A DNA stretch of 64,000 nt, taken from positions 12,702,264 to 12,766,263 of the forward strand of contig NC_079426.1 in NCBI RefSeq assembly GCF_026213295.1. Direction: 5' to 3'. Below are positions 1 to 62,598 of this stretch, piece after piece. This stretch comes from Gadus chalcogrammus. Its lineage: Eukaryota > Chordata > Actinopteri > Gadiformes > Gadidae. The notes beneath the pieces were generated by a model, which did not search any database, was not told where the DNA came from, and worked only from the letters and a program-made list of their open reading frames with translations. Position 1 is the stretch's first letter, and each line of letters opens with the position of its first letter. The position numbers and the translations under genes were made by a program.

Positions 1-3000
1 ATTTAATAAAGGGGACAAAACATTCCTTGCCATTCATTCCATTTCATATCCGGCGTAGCTGGTGAACTACATTCTGGTGTTGGTGATTTGATCCAGCGCT
101 CTCCTCTGTTGAACTCGATGTGCTCGTTCTCTCACGGGAGATAATAACCCATATTCCAGGGTGCCTGCTAAGTTTCTATATGTTGCTGTAAGGTCATGTG
201 TACTTCATGTTGATTGAAAATAGTTGAGGGATTTAGAATGGTTATGCTTATTGGGGACTTAGAAACGGCCAACGTCACATTGCCTTGATTGAAATTCCCA
301 AAGATATATGACACTATGATGAATTGATTGTACACTTAGTAATTCACCTAAATGTTTTGTCGCTCCGATATTGATCGTATGCTTTGATTGGCCTCAGTCT
401 CCCTTGGAACCGACCTTGTAGTAAAGCATCTGCTAATGATAGAAATTGTCTGGCATCCTCTCTTCTCCGGCCGCCCTGATTTGTAGTGTTGGGATGAGTC
501 TTACGGGAGAACAGTCACAGGTGTCGGGTGGCCTGTCAAAATGCAGGTGAGAAACAACTGGAATGAAGTCATGTCTTGCTTAAACGTCAGTTTGTGCGTG
601 ACCTATAGCGTTACATCTGTATTCATGACATTAAACCCTGTAAGTGTTGCAGGGTTTCATGTTAGGGTGTTGACAGATGTATGCCTCACCGATGTGCCAA
701 GAGAAACCTAAAGCAATGTGAGATGATTGCTACGTGTGTTGTCGGTTTGTTTTTTGTCTGATTGTTCGTTGATTGTTTGGCAGGTTGATATGTTGGGTAG
801 TTGTATTCGGTTGGTCTGTTAATAGCTGGTTTGGTTGGTTTACTTATTCTTTGATTCTTTTCGACATCTATGTTGAGTTGTGTCTCTAGATGTAGGGTAC
901 TTTTTCAGCGAGTCTAAACAATATCTACTGCAGTCATTACAAGATGCTACCTCACCAGAAATGTGCATGTGGGTGCATGCACTCACGTCTTTACGACATC
1001 ATCACGTTGTTTGTGTTATTACTGTGAGAGGTGCTGACATCATCAGGTTAAAACAGTACTTGGGGGCATGCACATTACACAAGAGAATTGAGAAGAACGA
1101 AAAACAAAGCCATCACAGGGGTGTTTGTGCCTCCTTGGACCTTCTGAGGTCAACATGGAGAAACAAAGGCGTCTCAGCTAGAGACAAGGCTGGTTTCGTC
1201 GCTGGAGCTAAAGCTGTGAAAACGGTTTAATAGCTGTTTCCCAGCATTCATAGAAAACAGGAAGTGGGCGTCTTCGCTTCCGCTCAGAGATCATGTGAGT
1301 TATGTATAGCCGTTGGTTCTGTTTGCTTTCAAATTGAAAATCTGAGTTCAGGCATTTCGATTTTTCCCACTTCTAGAAAACAAATCCATGAGAAATATAC
1401 AACACTATACACAAGCCACTATACAACAGTCCCAGTGTATTTTGGCTAATAAATAACATAAAATACACCTGATAGGCATAGCACAGATTATTTATTGCTA
1501 TTGGAAGTTTTGCGTAATATTAGGAGGAGTTTTTGGCTTCACGGATGCAAAAGTTACCGGCAATGTGAAAATCATTCATTCACACATTCTCCTCACTGAA
1601 AAAAGGGCGTCTTTTCCATTTAATTCCCTCCCAAATTATGAGAACTTGCTGATCTTATCTGTGTATATCTAACAGCACAACTTTATCATTGGCTGGCACC
1701 TGTGAACAAACAGCTTGACTCCTCTTTCGAAAACAGTGGTGTTGATGTTTATAAAAAGATGAGAGACATAGCCTGGTTCAGGTCCAGGGCTGGTATCACT
1801 CCAGCAGACCTGCTCTGCTGCTATCGCTGTTTTAGCAGAACTGTTCTCCTATCACAGAACATTGCAATCACAACAGGGGGCTTTTATTTTCCCAAACTGA
1901 TGGCAAACAGGAAAGAGTCACTGGTGCCTCAGAAATCAAAACAAGGCATTCAAAAAAACGAAATGCCTCAGTGTGAAATAAAACAGGGATCTGTGTGTTG
2001 TTTCTATGTAAAAAAAATAAAATAAAAAGAGAAGCCAAAACCCCACATGCTATTTGTATGATTTCTAATGATTGTATAAATTCTAATGATATATGCTGTT
2101 TGCTATGCTATGACCTGTATGGCGGTTGTACTTACACGTCCATGGAGTAAACAAGTAGATAGTATTTCAGTTTTTTTGTTTTTTTCCAACTGTCCTTCTC
2201 CAACATTCATAATGACAACTTCTAAACCACCAAAGAAAGAAGCCATTGAATGTGTACACATTTCCATATACTTGTCCACATTAGAGAATAATTGAATAAA
2301 AAGTACATTCTCTCTATTTTACTAAGAAGACAGCTTGCCTATTCCTTTCTAAATAGACCACAGATCCATTTTATCCAAAAAAGAACAGTTTCCATTGCCT
2401 GAGTTTCTCTCAAGAGCAAACAGAAACTCTGGATTTACAACTTCAAAGCGCTTTATAATCTCATATTTGCCTTGGGAAGATATCTGATTCAAGCGGGCAG
2501 AAAGATGCCAGACCTTGTCTATTGTTCAGGTGTGACTTCACAGCAGGGGAACTACCCCCACCTCAAATAGCCGCTTTCATGAGGTTGCATGTGCAGTTAG
2601 CTGTTAGTTAAGCTGCTTAGTTACGGCTAGTAGTTACCACTGCTCGTTATTTTTAAAGTTATTCTAGTTAAAGATAATATTTACCAATTATTCAATGAAT
2701 GACCAAGGTAGTGATTGAAAAGTGTTTTGATTTATTTTCGGTGAACTATAGTGAGCGTGATATTTTAGTTTCATGTAAAGTTAGCTTTGCATAACATAAA
2801 AGCAGAAAATAAAAGTATATGGGAAAGACTGGAAAGCTAGCAAGGTAATTGAAGCGAACATAAAAGTGTAAAATGTGAGGGACAGGCAGGCATATCTGAT
2901 GGCCTTGAGCAGGAAACAGGAGAGGCCACATATGAGTGCTCCCTGTAATGGTATTAGATGGAGCGCCACATCAAAGCTCGACAGTTATTCAGAGCAGACG

Positions 3001-3563
3001 GACAGACAGTGTGTGTCCTATGGCATTTGTGAGCCCCCCTGAGTTGAAGAATGCAGGCTTGTTTAAGTGCAAAGCCGAAGACTTTAGGTATGGAATATTT
3101 GTCTGTCAGTTTATGCATATTTAGACCCTGCCTGTATGTCATTCACGGTCTGAAGAACTCCCTCCCAAAAAAATTACCTTCAGCTGAAGTATGCTTCACA
3201 TAAAGGGAGGTCCAAAAGGCCCAAGTATATTCCCCATTCCCTCAACAGGCAAACAAGAGAATATTGTTTTAAATATTTCAACATCCAAACAGGAACTTCT
3301 AGGCAGGACTTGAAATTACCTTTAATTGAAATTTAAATTGCCTAATTAAAGAGCAATCATCGAATTGCACTGCAATAAAGGAGAAGACAAATCACTATTG
3401 GATGATGTCATTGGGCAATGTTAGCTTATATGGTAACTAACAACACCTGCCACAAATTAGAGTTGATTCAAGTAGATAAGTGCAATGACCTGTTGCACTC
3501 CCAGAGAGAGTCTTCTTGCTGTGTTCAATATCTAATGTGTTTTTATCCTTCTCTGTCTTCCAG
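1..3563. other. Upstream/5' region of the C8orf58-like gene, no coding exon recognised
   Basis: No open frame here resembles a known protein and no long repeat stands out. It ends in a splice acceptor (TCTGTCTTCCAG at 3552-3563) in front of the first recognisable coding exon, so it should contain promoter, 5' UTR exon(s) and first intron of the gene to the right. I could not locate the 5' UTR exon or the transcription start. Confidence 0.5.
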
Positions 3564-3574
3564 GTAAAGGGGAC

Positions 3575-18597
<15,023 letters not shown>

Positions 18598-18629
18598 GGA
18601 TGACAGAGGTAGGGCTTTCCACCTGCCAC

Positions 18630-18637
18630 ATACACAC

Positions 18638-18725
<88 letters not shown>

Positions 18726-18789
18726 AGACACAGACACAGACACAGACAGACACAGACACAGACACAGACACACACACACACACACACAC
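18630..18789. repeat. (CA)n / (CAGACA)n microsatellite
   Basis: Compound CA array with a CAGACA block at about 18719-18770, starting about 33 nt after the stop codon of the C8orf58-like gene and so probably in its 3' UTR. Confidence 0.95.
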
Positions 18790-19258
18790 CAAACCCCTAA
18801 CACCACCAACCAAACTGACTGGTAACTAACTGATGATAAACTGTAGACACTGCTTACAGAAACTAATTAACTAATAGTAGTGACCATTATTTAACAGTTG
18901 AAATCATCTTATTAGTACCTAACTATGTAGTTTGAGGAAACATTCACGATTATTATTAGCATAAGTTTCACAAAGTTCACACAAACAAAGGCCTAATGAG
19001 CCCAAGACAGCCGATTATTATTATGATGATTATATTATTAACATGAATTAAACCTAAGTAATCTAACACAGTGAGCTCCCATTAGAGTTATTGTTTTATG
19101 GATGACTCATGGTGAGTGTTTAAGTAGGGGAAGGCAGGGATGGGGGCTAGGGTTCATATGGGGGGGCATGTCTCAAAGAATAGATGAAGAGGCAGCACTT
19201 TTCCTCGAAGGAAATAATGAGTAAAAGAGAAAACTGCCAACACCGTGTGTCTTTGGCC

Positions 19259-19286
19259 TCCCCCCCCCCCCCCCCCCCCCCCCCCC
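19259..19286. repeat. Poly-C homopolymer
   Basis: About 28 consecutive C residues. Confidence 0.95.
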
Positions 19287-19467
19287 AACCCAGATATGAT
19301 CCAGATGGCCGCTCGTGGGAAGAGTCTGCCCCGATGACAATGATGAAGAGGAGGATGAGGAGGGACATGGAGACGTTGAACACAAGAGAGATTTCAAGAA
19401 ATGAAGAAATGAAAATGAAGAGGTGGAACTGAACATTTCAGGAATGAAAAAAAAAAAGAATTACTTA

Positions 19468-19473
19468 AATAAA
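19468..19473 (+). promoter_or_regulatory. Candidate AATAAA poly(A) signal for the C8orf58-like gene
   Basis: First clear AATAAA after the stop codon, about 870 nt downstream. Position only; no downstream element was assessed. Confidence 0.25.
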
Positions 19474-20041
19474 AGGCAGCACTCATAAAACATTGAATCG
19501 GGGTAATCTTGCACGCAAAAATGGGGGTGATTTCTAGATTTATCCAAATATATTCAGGCTACGATGGGACAAGGAAAATAATTTGCTTTGATTTGGAACT
19601 TTCAGTATACTTCTGTATAATCCTCTTATTCGATCTCTGTTGAACTGAAGTAACAGAGGTGCAAGTTTATGTCAAAAAAAAAACAACGCTTCAATACAAT
19701 GTTCATCTGCATGGCGGCCATTTAGGCTTACAAGCTGATCATAAGAGAGGAAAGAGAAACTCCACTGTTAAAATGAAATCTGAATTCTCAGCAGTGTGCA
19801 AAATCTAACAGTCTATACAGATTATCCATCCAATGTGAAACATACAAAGCCTTTTACTAGCTGCTTTTCATCTGTTTTCATCCTGTTAATGTGTACATAA
19901 TGGCTGTACAGTGTATGTGTGTGCGTTTGTGTGCACACGGGAGAGTGTAAGTGGAGCGTCTGCGTGCAGTTTAAAATAATAAGGGCTGGTGAATTCTGCT
20001 GTCAGTATAATAATGATATTATTATTTAGCTTGTTATTAGC

Positions 20042-20045
<4 letters not shown>

Positions 20046-20083
<38 letters not shown>

Positions 20084-20092
20084 TATTGTATA
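20046..20092. repeat. (AT)n microsatellite
   Basis: AT dinucleotides with one ACAT interruption. Confidence 0.95.
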
Positions 20093-21699
20093 TATAGATA
20101 CAAGACCGGTGAGATAAGCACCTCTCCTTCTCCCTATTCTCCAAGGTCATGTGATCTTTCACTGTGTGATGTCACTGACAATCTCGGGCATCCAATGAGG
20201 AGCAATGGCCATGTTATAATTAGAGTTACTCAACCAATAAAATGCCACTCTTGTTTTTTTTTTGTTTTTTTCATTGTATTCATTTATGTACGAAGGTAAA
20301 GTAAATGTTTTCCTGTGTGATACAGTGGCTGTATTTAGCGATCTATTTATTTGACAACAGTGTCTGATAAACACACATCTCAGTGCGTAGGGAACGACGA
20401 GAGAGAGAGCAAATATAACTTTGCTGGTAATACTCAAGAAATACTATTGTATTTGCATTATTTGAATAAGAGCATCGATAAGGTGTTGTATTTGTACTTA
20501 AAGGGAATAATATTTGTATACTTTAAGTGGTGTATTTGGTTTTGCGTTTAATAGTCAACTAAAAGTAGAAAGGTTACGTGTGGATATTTTTAACTATTTG
20601 TGAGATACAGTGATGTGGGGGAGTAAATGTTTGACACAAGATACTGGGCCTATATGTCTATGTATTGTATATATTGGTTGGTTTCTTTGAATCATTTATC
20701 AAATTATTTTTCAAAATAAAGTTCAAGTGAAAACAATCCGCTCTAAGGATGCATTTTTACCTGTATATGGATAGAATGTGGGTTAAAGGATCTATGATCA
20801 GCCAAAAGTACGCATCATTTAAAAAAATGTAATGTTGAAAATCCCAAAAAACAACAACAAATGTTTTCACTCAATTGTGTCCTCCACAAAACCGCTCTGA
20901 CCTCTTTTGGTAGCAGTTAGTAGTGCACCCAAATGAACATTTATTGTACACTTAAATGCACTGCCGGTTTAACCCTAAAAACATCTCACGGTGCTGATTT
21001 ACTACTGTCTCACATTCCAATATTTTGCCAACAGTGAGCTCATGAAATATGGTGCGGTCAGCCTGCATCATAGAGATAAATAGAGACATTGTTTTGCAGG
21101 ATATGGAGGAAACACAGTTGGACAGTTTTTATGTGTACACATCATTCATTCTATTCCACTATATTCCAAGAATCCAGTTAAAGAGCTTACATTGCGACAT
21201 AAACATACTTTACCTCCAGCATTTTTTTTACTTGAATTGGCATTGGTTGCAGTTCCAGGATATTTAATGGAGAAACAATGCGTTTATTGCCATTGTTATT
21301 TACCTGCAACATTGAGATTGAAGTGTAGCTTGCATTCCTTGGATGCAACAAGAATATTTTTGTGAGCATAACTCAGGCCATTACGAAAACCAGATGACAT
21401 ACTGTCATCTGTCCTCCAGGGGGCGTCTGTGAAAAAATGTGTGCAATGTCATATGGACATAGCTTTACACGCCTACAGAATTATTACGCCCACTATAGGA
21501 CAGAAGAAAGAAGTTCCTTCAGTGAACTCAAACTGTTGAAGACCCCATCTGCCCTCGTTCAACCCAAGCGACATACACGTCAACGAATCCATGGGAACAT
21601 AGACGAAACAGCTATTCCCAAGGGACATGCATTATTTATATGTACAAGCGTAGGATGATTTGAGTTGACAAAGGCCTATTGGGATCTCCTTAATCAATT

Positions 21700-21705
21700 T
21701 TTATT
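21700..21705 (-). promoter_or_regulatory. Candidate AATAAA poly(A) signal for prkg2
   Basis: TTTATT on the plus strand, about 1.2 kb past the prkg2 stop codon in its direction of transcription. Hexamer evidence only. Confidence 0.2.
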
Positions 21706-22885
21706 TGTTAATAAAATTGGTCTGTAACCCTAATCTTTGGAATGATACATACCTTAATAGAAAGAAACGTAATGATTAATAATACTGTTAATCATTATAT
21801 TCAAGACCTTATATTTGAAAGACAAAGCTTCAGGGATATTTTATTTATTTACCGTGCATCTTTCATTTATAATGTCATATTCACTGGAGAGACTGATCAT
21901 GTATTACATTATAGCCATAATAATTAAAATGCTATTATAGTTTTTGGAGTACAGCGACTGCAGATGAGAACCATCTAGTATACATCTCTTGCAATGCATC
22001 TCCTATCCTTGTGCAAGATTATTGTGTTGGTTTATGGTCCCTGACAAGTAAATGTAATAAACTGAACTCGTATTAAAGAAACATTTTAATTATATTTTCA
22101 TCCTCAACATGAAAATCACATTTAGAAATACAGTTAAGAGAGGCATTAGCAAATTGCTCATTTAGGACAAAAATACAGAAGAAAATTCCTTAAAACATAC
22201 ATGTCGCTCAGGTGTGAAGGATGACTAGTCCTTGAAAAAGTGGTCATCTTTGAAAAGATTCTAGTCCTAGATGTGGACAGGTTTCTTCAACAACTTATGT
22301 GATACACACATAGTCATACATAGTGCGTTTTAGGCATTGGCCTGTTCTTCATTTTTGGCACTTCAGGTCAATCCGTTGCTTGTGTGTTCATTACATTCAG
22401 GTCTGATGCTATGCAGCTGTGCCTCTACGACCTCTGACCCAGCCAATGAGCCTCCTTCCAGTGGGACCGGCTGTCTCTGTCTCAATAACCAATTCAAATA
22501 ATAGCTATCCCAAAAGCCGCAAGCTCACAACAATATAGACTCGCACACGAGTAGGATATCATGACCTCCAAGGGAGCAAAGCTCTCCGAGCAAGCCAGGC
22601 CCACGCTGTCAAATATACGTATGAATACCATTAGTACAAAAGATCCCATGTAGAAAAAAGTTGATTTGAGTAGTCAAACCCATTGTCTGAGAAATGGTGT
22701 ACACAGTATCAAAAGAGAGGGAATTTAGGAAAATTTTCCCATTAACAATTCAGTAAAATTCTGCACTTCTTCATCGACAGCAGGAAGGACAACTTCCGTG
22801 TTTGTGGTGTTTTAGAAGCCGCAGAATGACTGTTTTGTTCAAGGTCTGATTCGGCGCAGCAGACCCAGGAATAGCATGGAGGTCT

Positions 22886-35951
<13,066 letters not shown>

Positions 35952-38900
35952 GGCCAGGATTCGGCCGGCCACCATAGGACCGGCCCGGGGTACAGACCCA
36001 CACACTCACCGTCCCTCTGGTCCTGCTCCCGGTTACTTTACGCAAAACTCCGCTTGCAATGCTTCATGTCAATGTTATCGCTACTAGAATCCCTGTGGAA
36101 TAAAACGGGAGCAAAAATATCGTCGGGTTTTGCTGACTGAAAAGGTAGGCTACTTAGCCGTTTAACAAAAAATATTGAGCAATGCATTTCACATAATAGT
36201 TATATATGCCGGAACATGGCTTTCAAATAGTTAGTTTGAATAAGTTCGTTTAAAAAAATAACACTATCAAACAATTCCCAATAATCAGTGCTACCTCAAT
36301 GCAGGTTCAGTCTACGCCAAAGAAAAATACATGATTCGTTAAGAAGCTCATTGAAACGCTCCTCGATGACATGAACCTTCAGAACCACCTGTACGCTTCA
36401 TGTTTGACGGCAATAACAGCCTTTCATACGACCAGCCTTTCATACTCAAAACACAAGCCACTCAAGACATAAGCCCATCAAACATGACAAGGCTAGGGAG
36501 CAGAACCGGCGTTCGGCTTACCTTGCAGAGCATGGACGCACACTTTCCTGGGTTCAGAGTTATGTACAATGTCCTGTGTCTTTAGTGCAATTTGACTTGA
36601 TAGTATTCCATTTCTGTAATGGGTTGCAATGAACGCTCGAGTCGGCACACAGCGGCTCTTTAGTAGAACCACCTTATGATGCTCTTCAGCCGAGTAACCC
36701 CTGACTGCAGCCCGCAGATCGAGGCAAGTGCCCCTGACTGCAGCCCGCAGATCGAGGAGGAGCTAAATGTGGGCGGGGTACTTGCTTCAGCCCCTCAACG
36801 ATTATTTCATGGAGCAAGTCTGATTTATCATATTTGCCTCCCCCTTGTGGCCAGCGGTGTTAATGTTCTTCTTCCTAAATATTGATCAGTATGTAACCTA
36901 TCGATTTATATGAAAAATAACACATTGATACTAGATAATATAATTGTTCTTCATTTAAATGACAACCCCCTCCATAAAGATGAAAATGCCTCTTTATTTT
37001 TACTAAGTGACATTTTTATATTGCATTTAACAGTAAATTTGTCTTGGCAATCAATCAGCGACAAAAGCTGCCTTTTAGTGGATTATAAAAAGTACAAATA
37101 TTTTTCTTCTGAAAATAAAACCATTGTCATCTTATAAACACATACATTTTAGACACCACACTCAATACAATATATTAAAAAACCCAATGACCGTGAGTTG
37201 CAGTCACTTTTTCGATGGAACTCACATTGAATGCTGGAAAACAAACTTTTACATCTAGATTCAATGTCGTTCAATGCCAATGCACTCAACCTCCGAAATC
37301 TGTAATGGCCGCCAAACTCCTCACTCACCAGATCCCCTCATATACTGTGCAGAAATGTACATCTCAGAAAAAATATATAGCCAAGTCAACAACACTGGCA
37401 TTCAATTACAAACTGTGCTTCTTGTATATGACAAAGAACATCAGCATGCAAAAACGGTTCGACATAATGCCCTCCTATCCATACGCTAGATAGTGTAGTA
37501 GTAACTGCCAAAAATAGACATCCAAACTAACTGATTTCAACTCTATGCCTCAATATAATACATATGTTATTTTGCACAACCGTTTCAAATAATGAAATAT
37601 AGGTTTGATGTTGAATCAGCTTTACATTCCAAACTTAAACCAAATTCATGGTGAAATAATGCCCTTATATGGTGTGGTCATGATTTACCAATAGACAAAC
37701 CTGATTGTGATCATTAGAAAAATTATTAAATTCCCTTAATTTCTTTTCAATAATTTGCTAATATTTTAGATTTACCTTTCCAAAGTGAAGCAAGATTTTG
37801 AATATCATAGTAGATCCCAATCATATTCCACAATAACAATGTTCAATAATAACAGATTAATATGTTGACATGGTCAACCTTTTCAGATATTATGTGTAAA
37901 GCTGATCCAAATTGACACAAATATTAGTCTTTCCTAATAGCCTCCATTTAATAGACCCATAAAACCATTGATGAAACATAAAATGAAACGTGAAATAACT
38001 GCTGAAAATATTTAGGACTTGAAAACACTAAAAGGTATTTTTTCGTCAAAAGATCTCAACCTAGTTCATTAAAAATAAACTGTTTCATGCCCTTAATGTA
38101 GGCCTATCTAGAAAGATATAACTGTTATTTTAACATTTGACAATAAAATGGCAAACCATTGTTCAGTTATTCTGTGATGCATACCGTAGTTGCAGAAAGA
38201 GCAAGAAAAATATATAATATAGGGTGAAAACCACAAATTTGAAATTGAATACAGTCGAAATAAACTTCTAAATTTAGTAAATATAACAGAAGGGCTGACC
38301 AAGACACTATTTGATTGTCAGCATTGATTCACTGTCTTAGATTCAGTTTGACGATCAAATTAGTCACAATAGTCTTTCCCAAATTTAAGTCAAATTTAAG
38401 TTTCTTATTTCTCAAGGCAAAATGTCGATTTTGACCTACAAGGATGCATTTCATTCACCTAAAAACATCAGAGAACTTAAACCCAGAATACAATTTGACT
38501 CAATTTAACCCTTCACTCAATTAACCCCTTCATGCAAAGGCCAGTGACCAGTGACCCAATACTCACGAATAAAACAGAGCCATTTATATTTGCTCATGCA
38601 CATGCGCAGTCTGATACTCACATCACATTGCACATGAGAGCTTCAAATTGAACACGATTGTACACCTTAATGTTTATGTATGTGGTGTAATATATTTCAT
38701 GTGCTTACAAGGGTCATTGTGGTATAGATGTGTATTATAAATGCCAAAGTTCTGCAGCTGGATCGGCTGAACCAGGATTTCATTCCAGCATGAAAAAATA
38801 CAAAACAAAACATAAAACCTATGTGGGGAAAATGGTGAAGTTGAAAATCACGTATTTGGTGTCAGTTAACTGTAACAGAAGACTGCAGGATTGTGGACAT

Positions 38901-41900
38901 GACACTGTGGTCCTCCTCTGTCCAAGGGTAATACTGGCTGAACACGTTAATCCCCCCCCCCCCCCCCCCCCCAAACTGGAAATAAAGAAAATTAAAATAA
39001 AAACACAGTGAAGAATAAATACACACGGCTGTGTTCTCCGTCTGTTTACAAGGCAGTTGTCACGACGACGTAAGGAATGATTCCGCTCATTAGGTTGAAT
39101 GAAACAGGAAAGTTTGTGTATAACTTATATAACTTCTAACGGTATAGAACAGGGTTGTTTTTCGTCTGATAAATATTAGACTATAGATTGATTGAAAAGA
39201 TAGATAATTACTTGATTTCATTTCAAATCAAGTAAATTGTAATAGGACTGAATGACATGATATAGTACAGGTACTTATACTTTATAATGACATCATTTGT
39301 CAAAAAGACAAGTCAGGCTTTAGTGTGTGTTTCATTTGAGAGAAATCTTCAAAAATCATTCAAAAACATATATCTGATAACTAAACTAAATAATCATATA
39401 ATGTGTTTTTTAATGCTGCCCATGGCTAGGGTTAGGTTATGGTAATGGTCATTCTGATTGCTAAATGAAATGAATATAACAAAGTTGACTAATCTATATA
39501 CAACAAGCAAATAGGATTTACAAAGAAAAGTGTTTTCTCTTATATTGTACATTAATTACAACACCACCACCACATATGTCTGATGACCTTGAACACTTTG
39601 AGTAACTGGGAGCTAACTAGGATGTTATCTTTGACTAGGTGTGTGTACACTAGAGTGTAACGTTACAATGCAGGTTTCAAAGAGTCTGGCAAGCTATGGT
39701 AGCGACTTAGCTTCGGGTTAGGAGGCTTTGAGATGGCAGTGATTTGGATAACATTAATAAGGAATCATCAAAGAGTGTATCCAATAGTACGCTGGCTTTC
39801 TCGTGGAAACACAAGAGCATAAAGAAATGATATCTATCTGTCCTGCGAGCTGCTCTGAATTCTTATATCACAGGGACAGTAGAGCTGGTGCGTGTATGAA
39901 ACAGAAAATCAAGAACAACTGGTGACGTATTCCTCCCATATCAGTGAAGTGAAACAACGCAGAGCATTCTAGATGGACTACGCTCTTCGTTTACTCCTCG
40001 TTGCTGTGTTGGCGTCACCAGCAAAGGAGGCAACTGAAGGGCTTGATAGGGGAGGAGGTGGAACAACTATTCACTACTTTTTAGTCTTTAGTCTCTTAGT
40101 CACTTCGCCCCCTTTCGCCTGCCTCAACTTACTGGCCCGGCGTCAAGCTGATGGAAAACATCTATGAAAGTGGGCAACCCTCGGGCTGAAACAACTCCAG
40201 AGATTTCTCCAAACGTCCTCATGTTTCCTGTTGGCCGCGATGAGAGAGAGAGAGAGAGAGGCTGAGAAGGTCTCAGCTTGTCTATCTGGCCAGCTGGAAG
40301 GGATGTTGACCCTTGGAAATAGAGAAGAGCAAGAGGTTTTTTAAAGTTTGCATTTGAAACAGTTCTGGTATTATTTTCCCCTGTGTGAAACGGCATCAAC
40401 ATTATAAACTGCTGAGATGTGGAGATTGGCTTGCTGAATCTAAATGAGTTTCCTTGATAATCTCAGATATTATCAAGGTTATCAATCATAAGAACAGAGA
40501 AGTAAGATTGATTGGAATTTATCATTAACTGTATTGCTTTTTGATATTCAATACAGAATATGATATTTATAAGAATATGATACTTTGTAAGAATCTTCTT
40601 GGTTCTTCTTACATTGAATGTGGCAAAGTATTTTTCTATGATTAACTGAAATCAAACTCACCTCAGGCACTTCATTCTGGTTTCATGCGGTAAAGCGCAC
40701 ACAACACAACACAACACAGCACACAAAAACACACAACATTGGTGTGCTCTGGGCCGAGCAGTTAATCGCAGACCCCACAGTGAATGCATGTTATCTTCCC
40801 ACGTTCCTCTGAACCTGAAGCACATTTCTGGGCTTTAGGACGAAGGATTCATTAAAGAATAACAAAATGATGTGCTGACTCACAGAAAAAAGAACCACAG
40901 ATGTGCTGACAAAAAGAACCACATTTTTACAAACAAAAACAAAACAATCCTTAAAAAGGTAAGTTTAATTCAGATTGTCATTTTGTACACAATCAACACA
41001 TTGTACATTATTATAAAACATAGCTTGACAATACACTGTTAAGACAACAATAACCGAGACCAGCGTGTGTCTATGGCATAAGTTAATACGAGGTATTGTA
41101 GAGCGAAGAAGCAAATGGTGGCATAGCATAATCTCTTGTGGCTAAAACAACAACGACATAAAAAGCCCCAAAAGCAAAGCCAAAACACAAATATATATTT
41201 TTAACATACGAGCAGCATAAAATGGATCCAGCTCAACGCTGGTCTCGTTCCTGTCCATCTTTTTTTGGCAACACTGATTTTTGGCCATAACATTTACCGA
41301 GGTTAGTTTACTGAGAACAGCGGCCGATAATATGGATCAATAATTCCTAGGAAAGGAACAGTGGAAGTCGGTAATACATAGATATGTGGTTCAGATGGAG
41401 AGGAGAGTATCAGAGGCTTGGCAGAGGCTCGCCTTGGACGGGTCAGCAGCAAAACGTCAATCCGACAAAAAACATGAATGAACTCTACACTGTTCCACAG
41501 ACCAGAAGAGACAGCCGATCAATACAAGACATCCGAAAAACAAAATGAAAAACACCCAAACTAAATTCTACACACGCATTGTCAAAGAGGTGTCTCTCTT
41601 TAACTTTTAAAGCTATTTACATGTTTACTAGGAGAAATTTCTCACAGCAAAGTAATCGATGAGGAGAATCTAGAAGATAAGATTTGTTTGCATATGTTGT
41701 TAGTTTCTGGCTGCCAAACAACATGTTTAAAGTATGGTTTAGATTTCCTAACTTCAAATTTGTCATGTTTTGTTTTTCTCCTTTCCTCATGTCTTTTCTA
41801 ATTTTAAGATATGTACTCACTGATAGAGTTTGGTATCTTAAAAGCATATGGTTTATCATTCTGGATGCTCGAAATAGAAGTTACCAATTGTGGAACAGTT

Positions 41901-42734
41901 AAGAATAACTCTACCAAAAAGACATACATACTACAATGCTGTCTCCCAATGATTACAAACTACTTCATCATATTCAACTTTACTAAAGTTCGGTTTACTG
42001 GCTGTGTAAATTGAGTTTCGTAAAGGGTACTTTACAAATGAGAAGTCTACAGCATTATTTTTAGTAATGTGGACTTGATTTCAAAATTGAAATAGATCTG
42101 GTGTTTGTTTTGTAGTGTAGGGATTATTTGGCTGACCGTCCGACATTTCATCCAGGATTAAGGCTTTTAATGTGTAGCGTCATGTTTACCAATTGAGCTC
42201 ATGACCAAAGGTAAAAGTGCAGACTTGAAACAGTGCTGTCTGTCACTGCCGTATGCTCACCATAATAACCACTGAACTTGCAGTCCTATTCAATTCCAGA
42301 TTAGGAACCAAAACCAAACACGCCTTTGACAAATAGGAGCGTGAGACGAAGAATCTTTAAAGGCTAACAAACTATCCAGCTCCACAAATCAGTGCAGCGT
42401 GGTCCATCGTAACACAACACCAGGATACAATAAGTTAATAGGCAATTTCCACTTCACATTATGCACAAATATCATGCACATGTAGACACGTTTTCTTTCC
42501 TATCTGACCATATTAAAATAATGCATAGGTATAAAAATGTAATACATAATACATTTTCATACGTTTTTAGAAAATAAACATTCTGTACAAAAGCCATATC
42601 GTTTCTTCCCTTTTTTTCCTTTTTTTTTTTAAAAGCATTTTCAAAAATGTTTTTCATCAGTATTACAGAGCAGGTAAGTGTGTAAAAAAATAAATATTCT
42701 ATTTACAATAACACATGCCATTCCCAGGTTAGGG
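35952..42734. other. prkg2 promoter/5' UTR side and collagen 3' UTR/intergenic DNA
   Basis: The prkg2 5' UTR and promoter should lie just right of 35951; no TATA box was confidently found. A two-copy ~30-bp direct repeat (CCCCTGACTGCAGCCCGCAG twice) lies at 36700-36757. The rest is AT-rich with a poly-C run at 38952-38972 and short A/T runs. The collagen 3' UTR extends leftward from 42734 for an unknown distance. Confidence 0.55.
36700..36757. repeat. Two-copy 30-bp direct repeat upstream of prkg2
   Basis: CCCCTGACTGCAGCCCGCAG followed by ATCGAGG is present twice in tandem, roughly 0.8 kb upstream of the prkg2 start codon. It contains two CTGCAG sites per repeat pair; regulatory meaning is unknown. 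Confidence 0.85.

Positions 42735-62598
<19,864 letters not shown>

Larger units (their letters stand above)
18598..22885. other. Intergenic region between convergent 3' ends, with both 3' UTRs
   Basis: Contains (CA)n/(CAGACA)n at 18630-18789, poly-C at 19259-19286 and (AT)n at 20046-20092. Otherwise it is AT-rich DNA without recognisable coding. The 3' UTRs of the C8orf58-like gene and prkg2 must lie here; their ends cannot be fixed from sequence alone. Confidence 0.6.

Noticed and set aside
880..1449. Plus-strand ORFs of 116 and 61 aa in the upstream region
   Set aside because: No recognisable motif, no splice-site support and ordinary non-coding composition.
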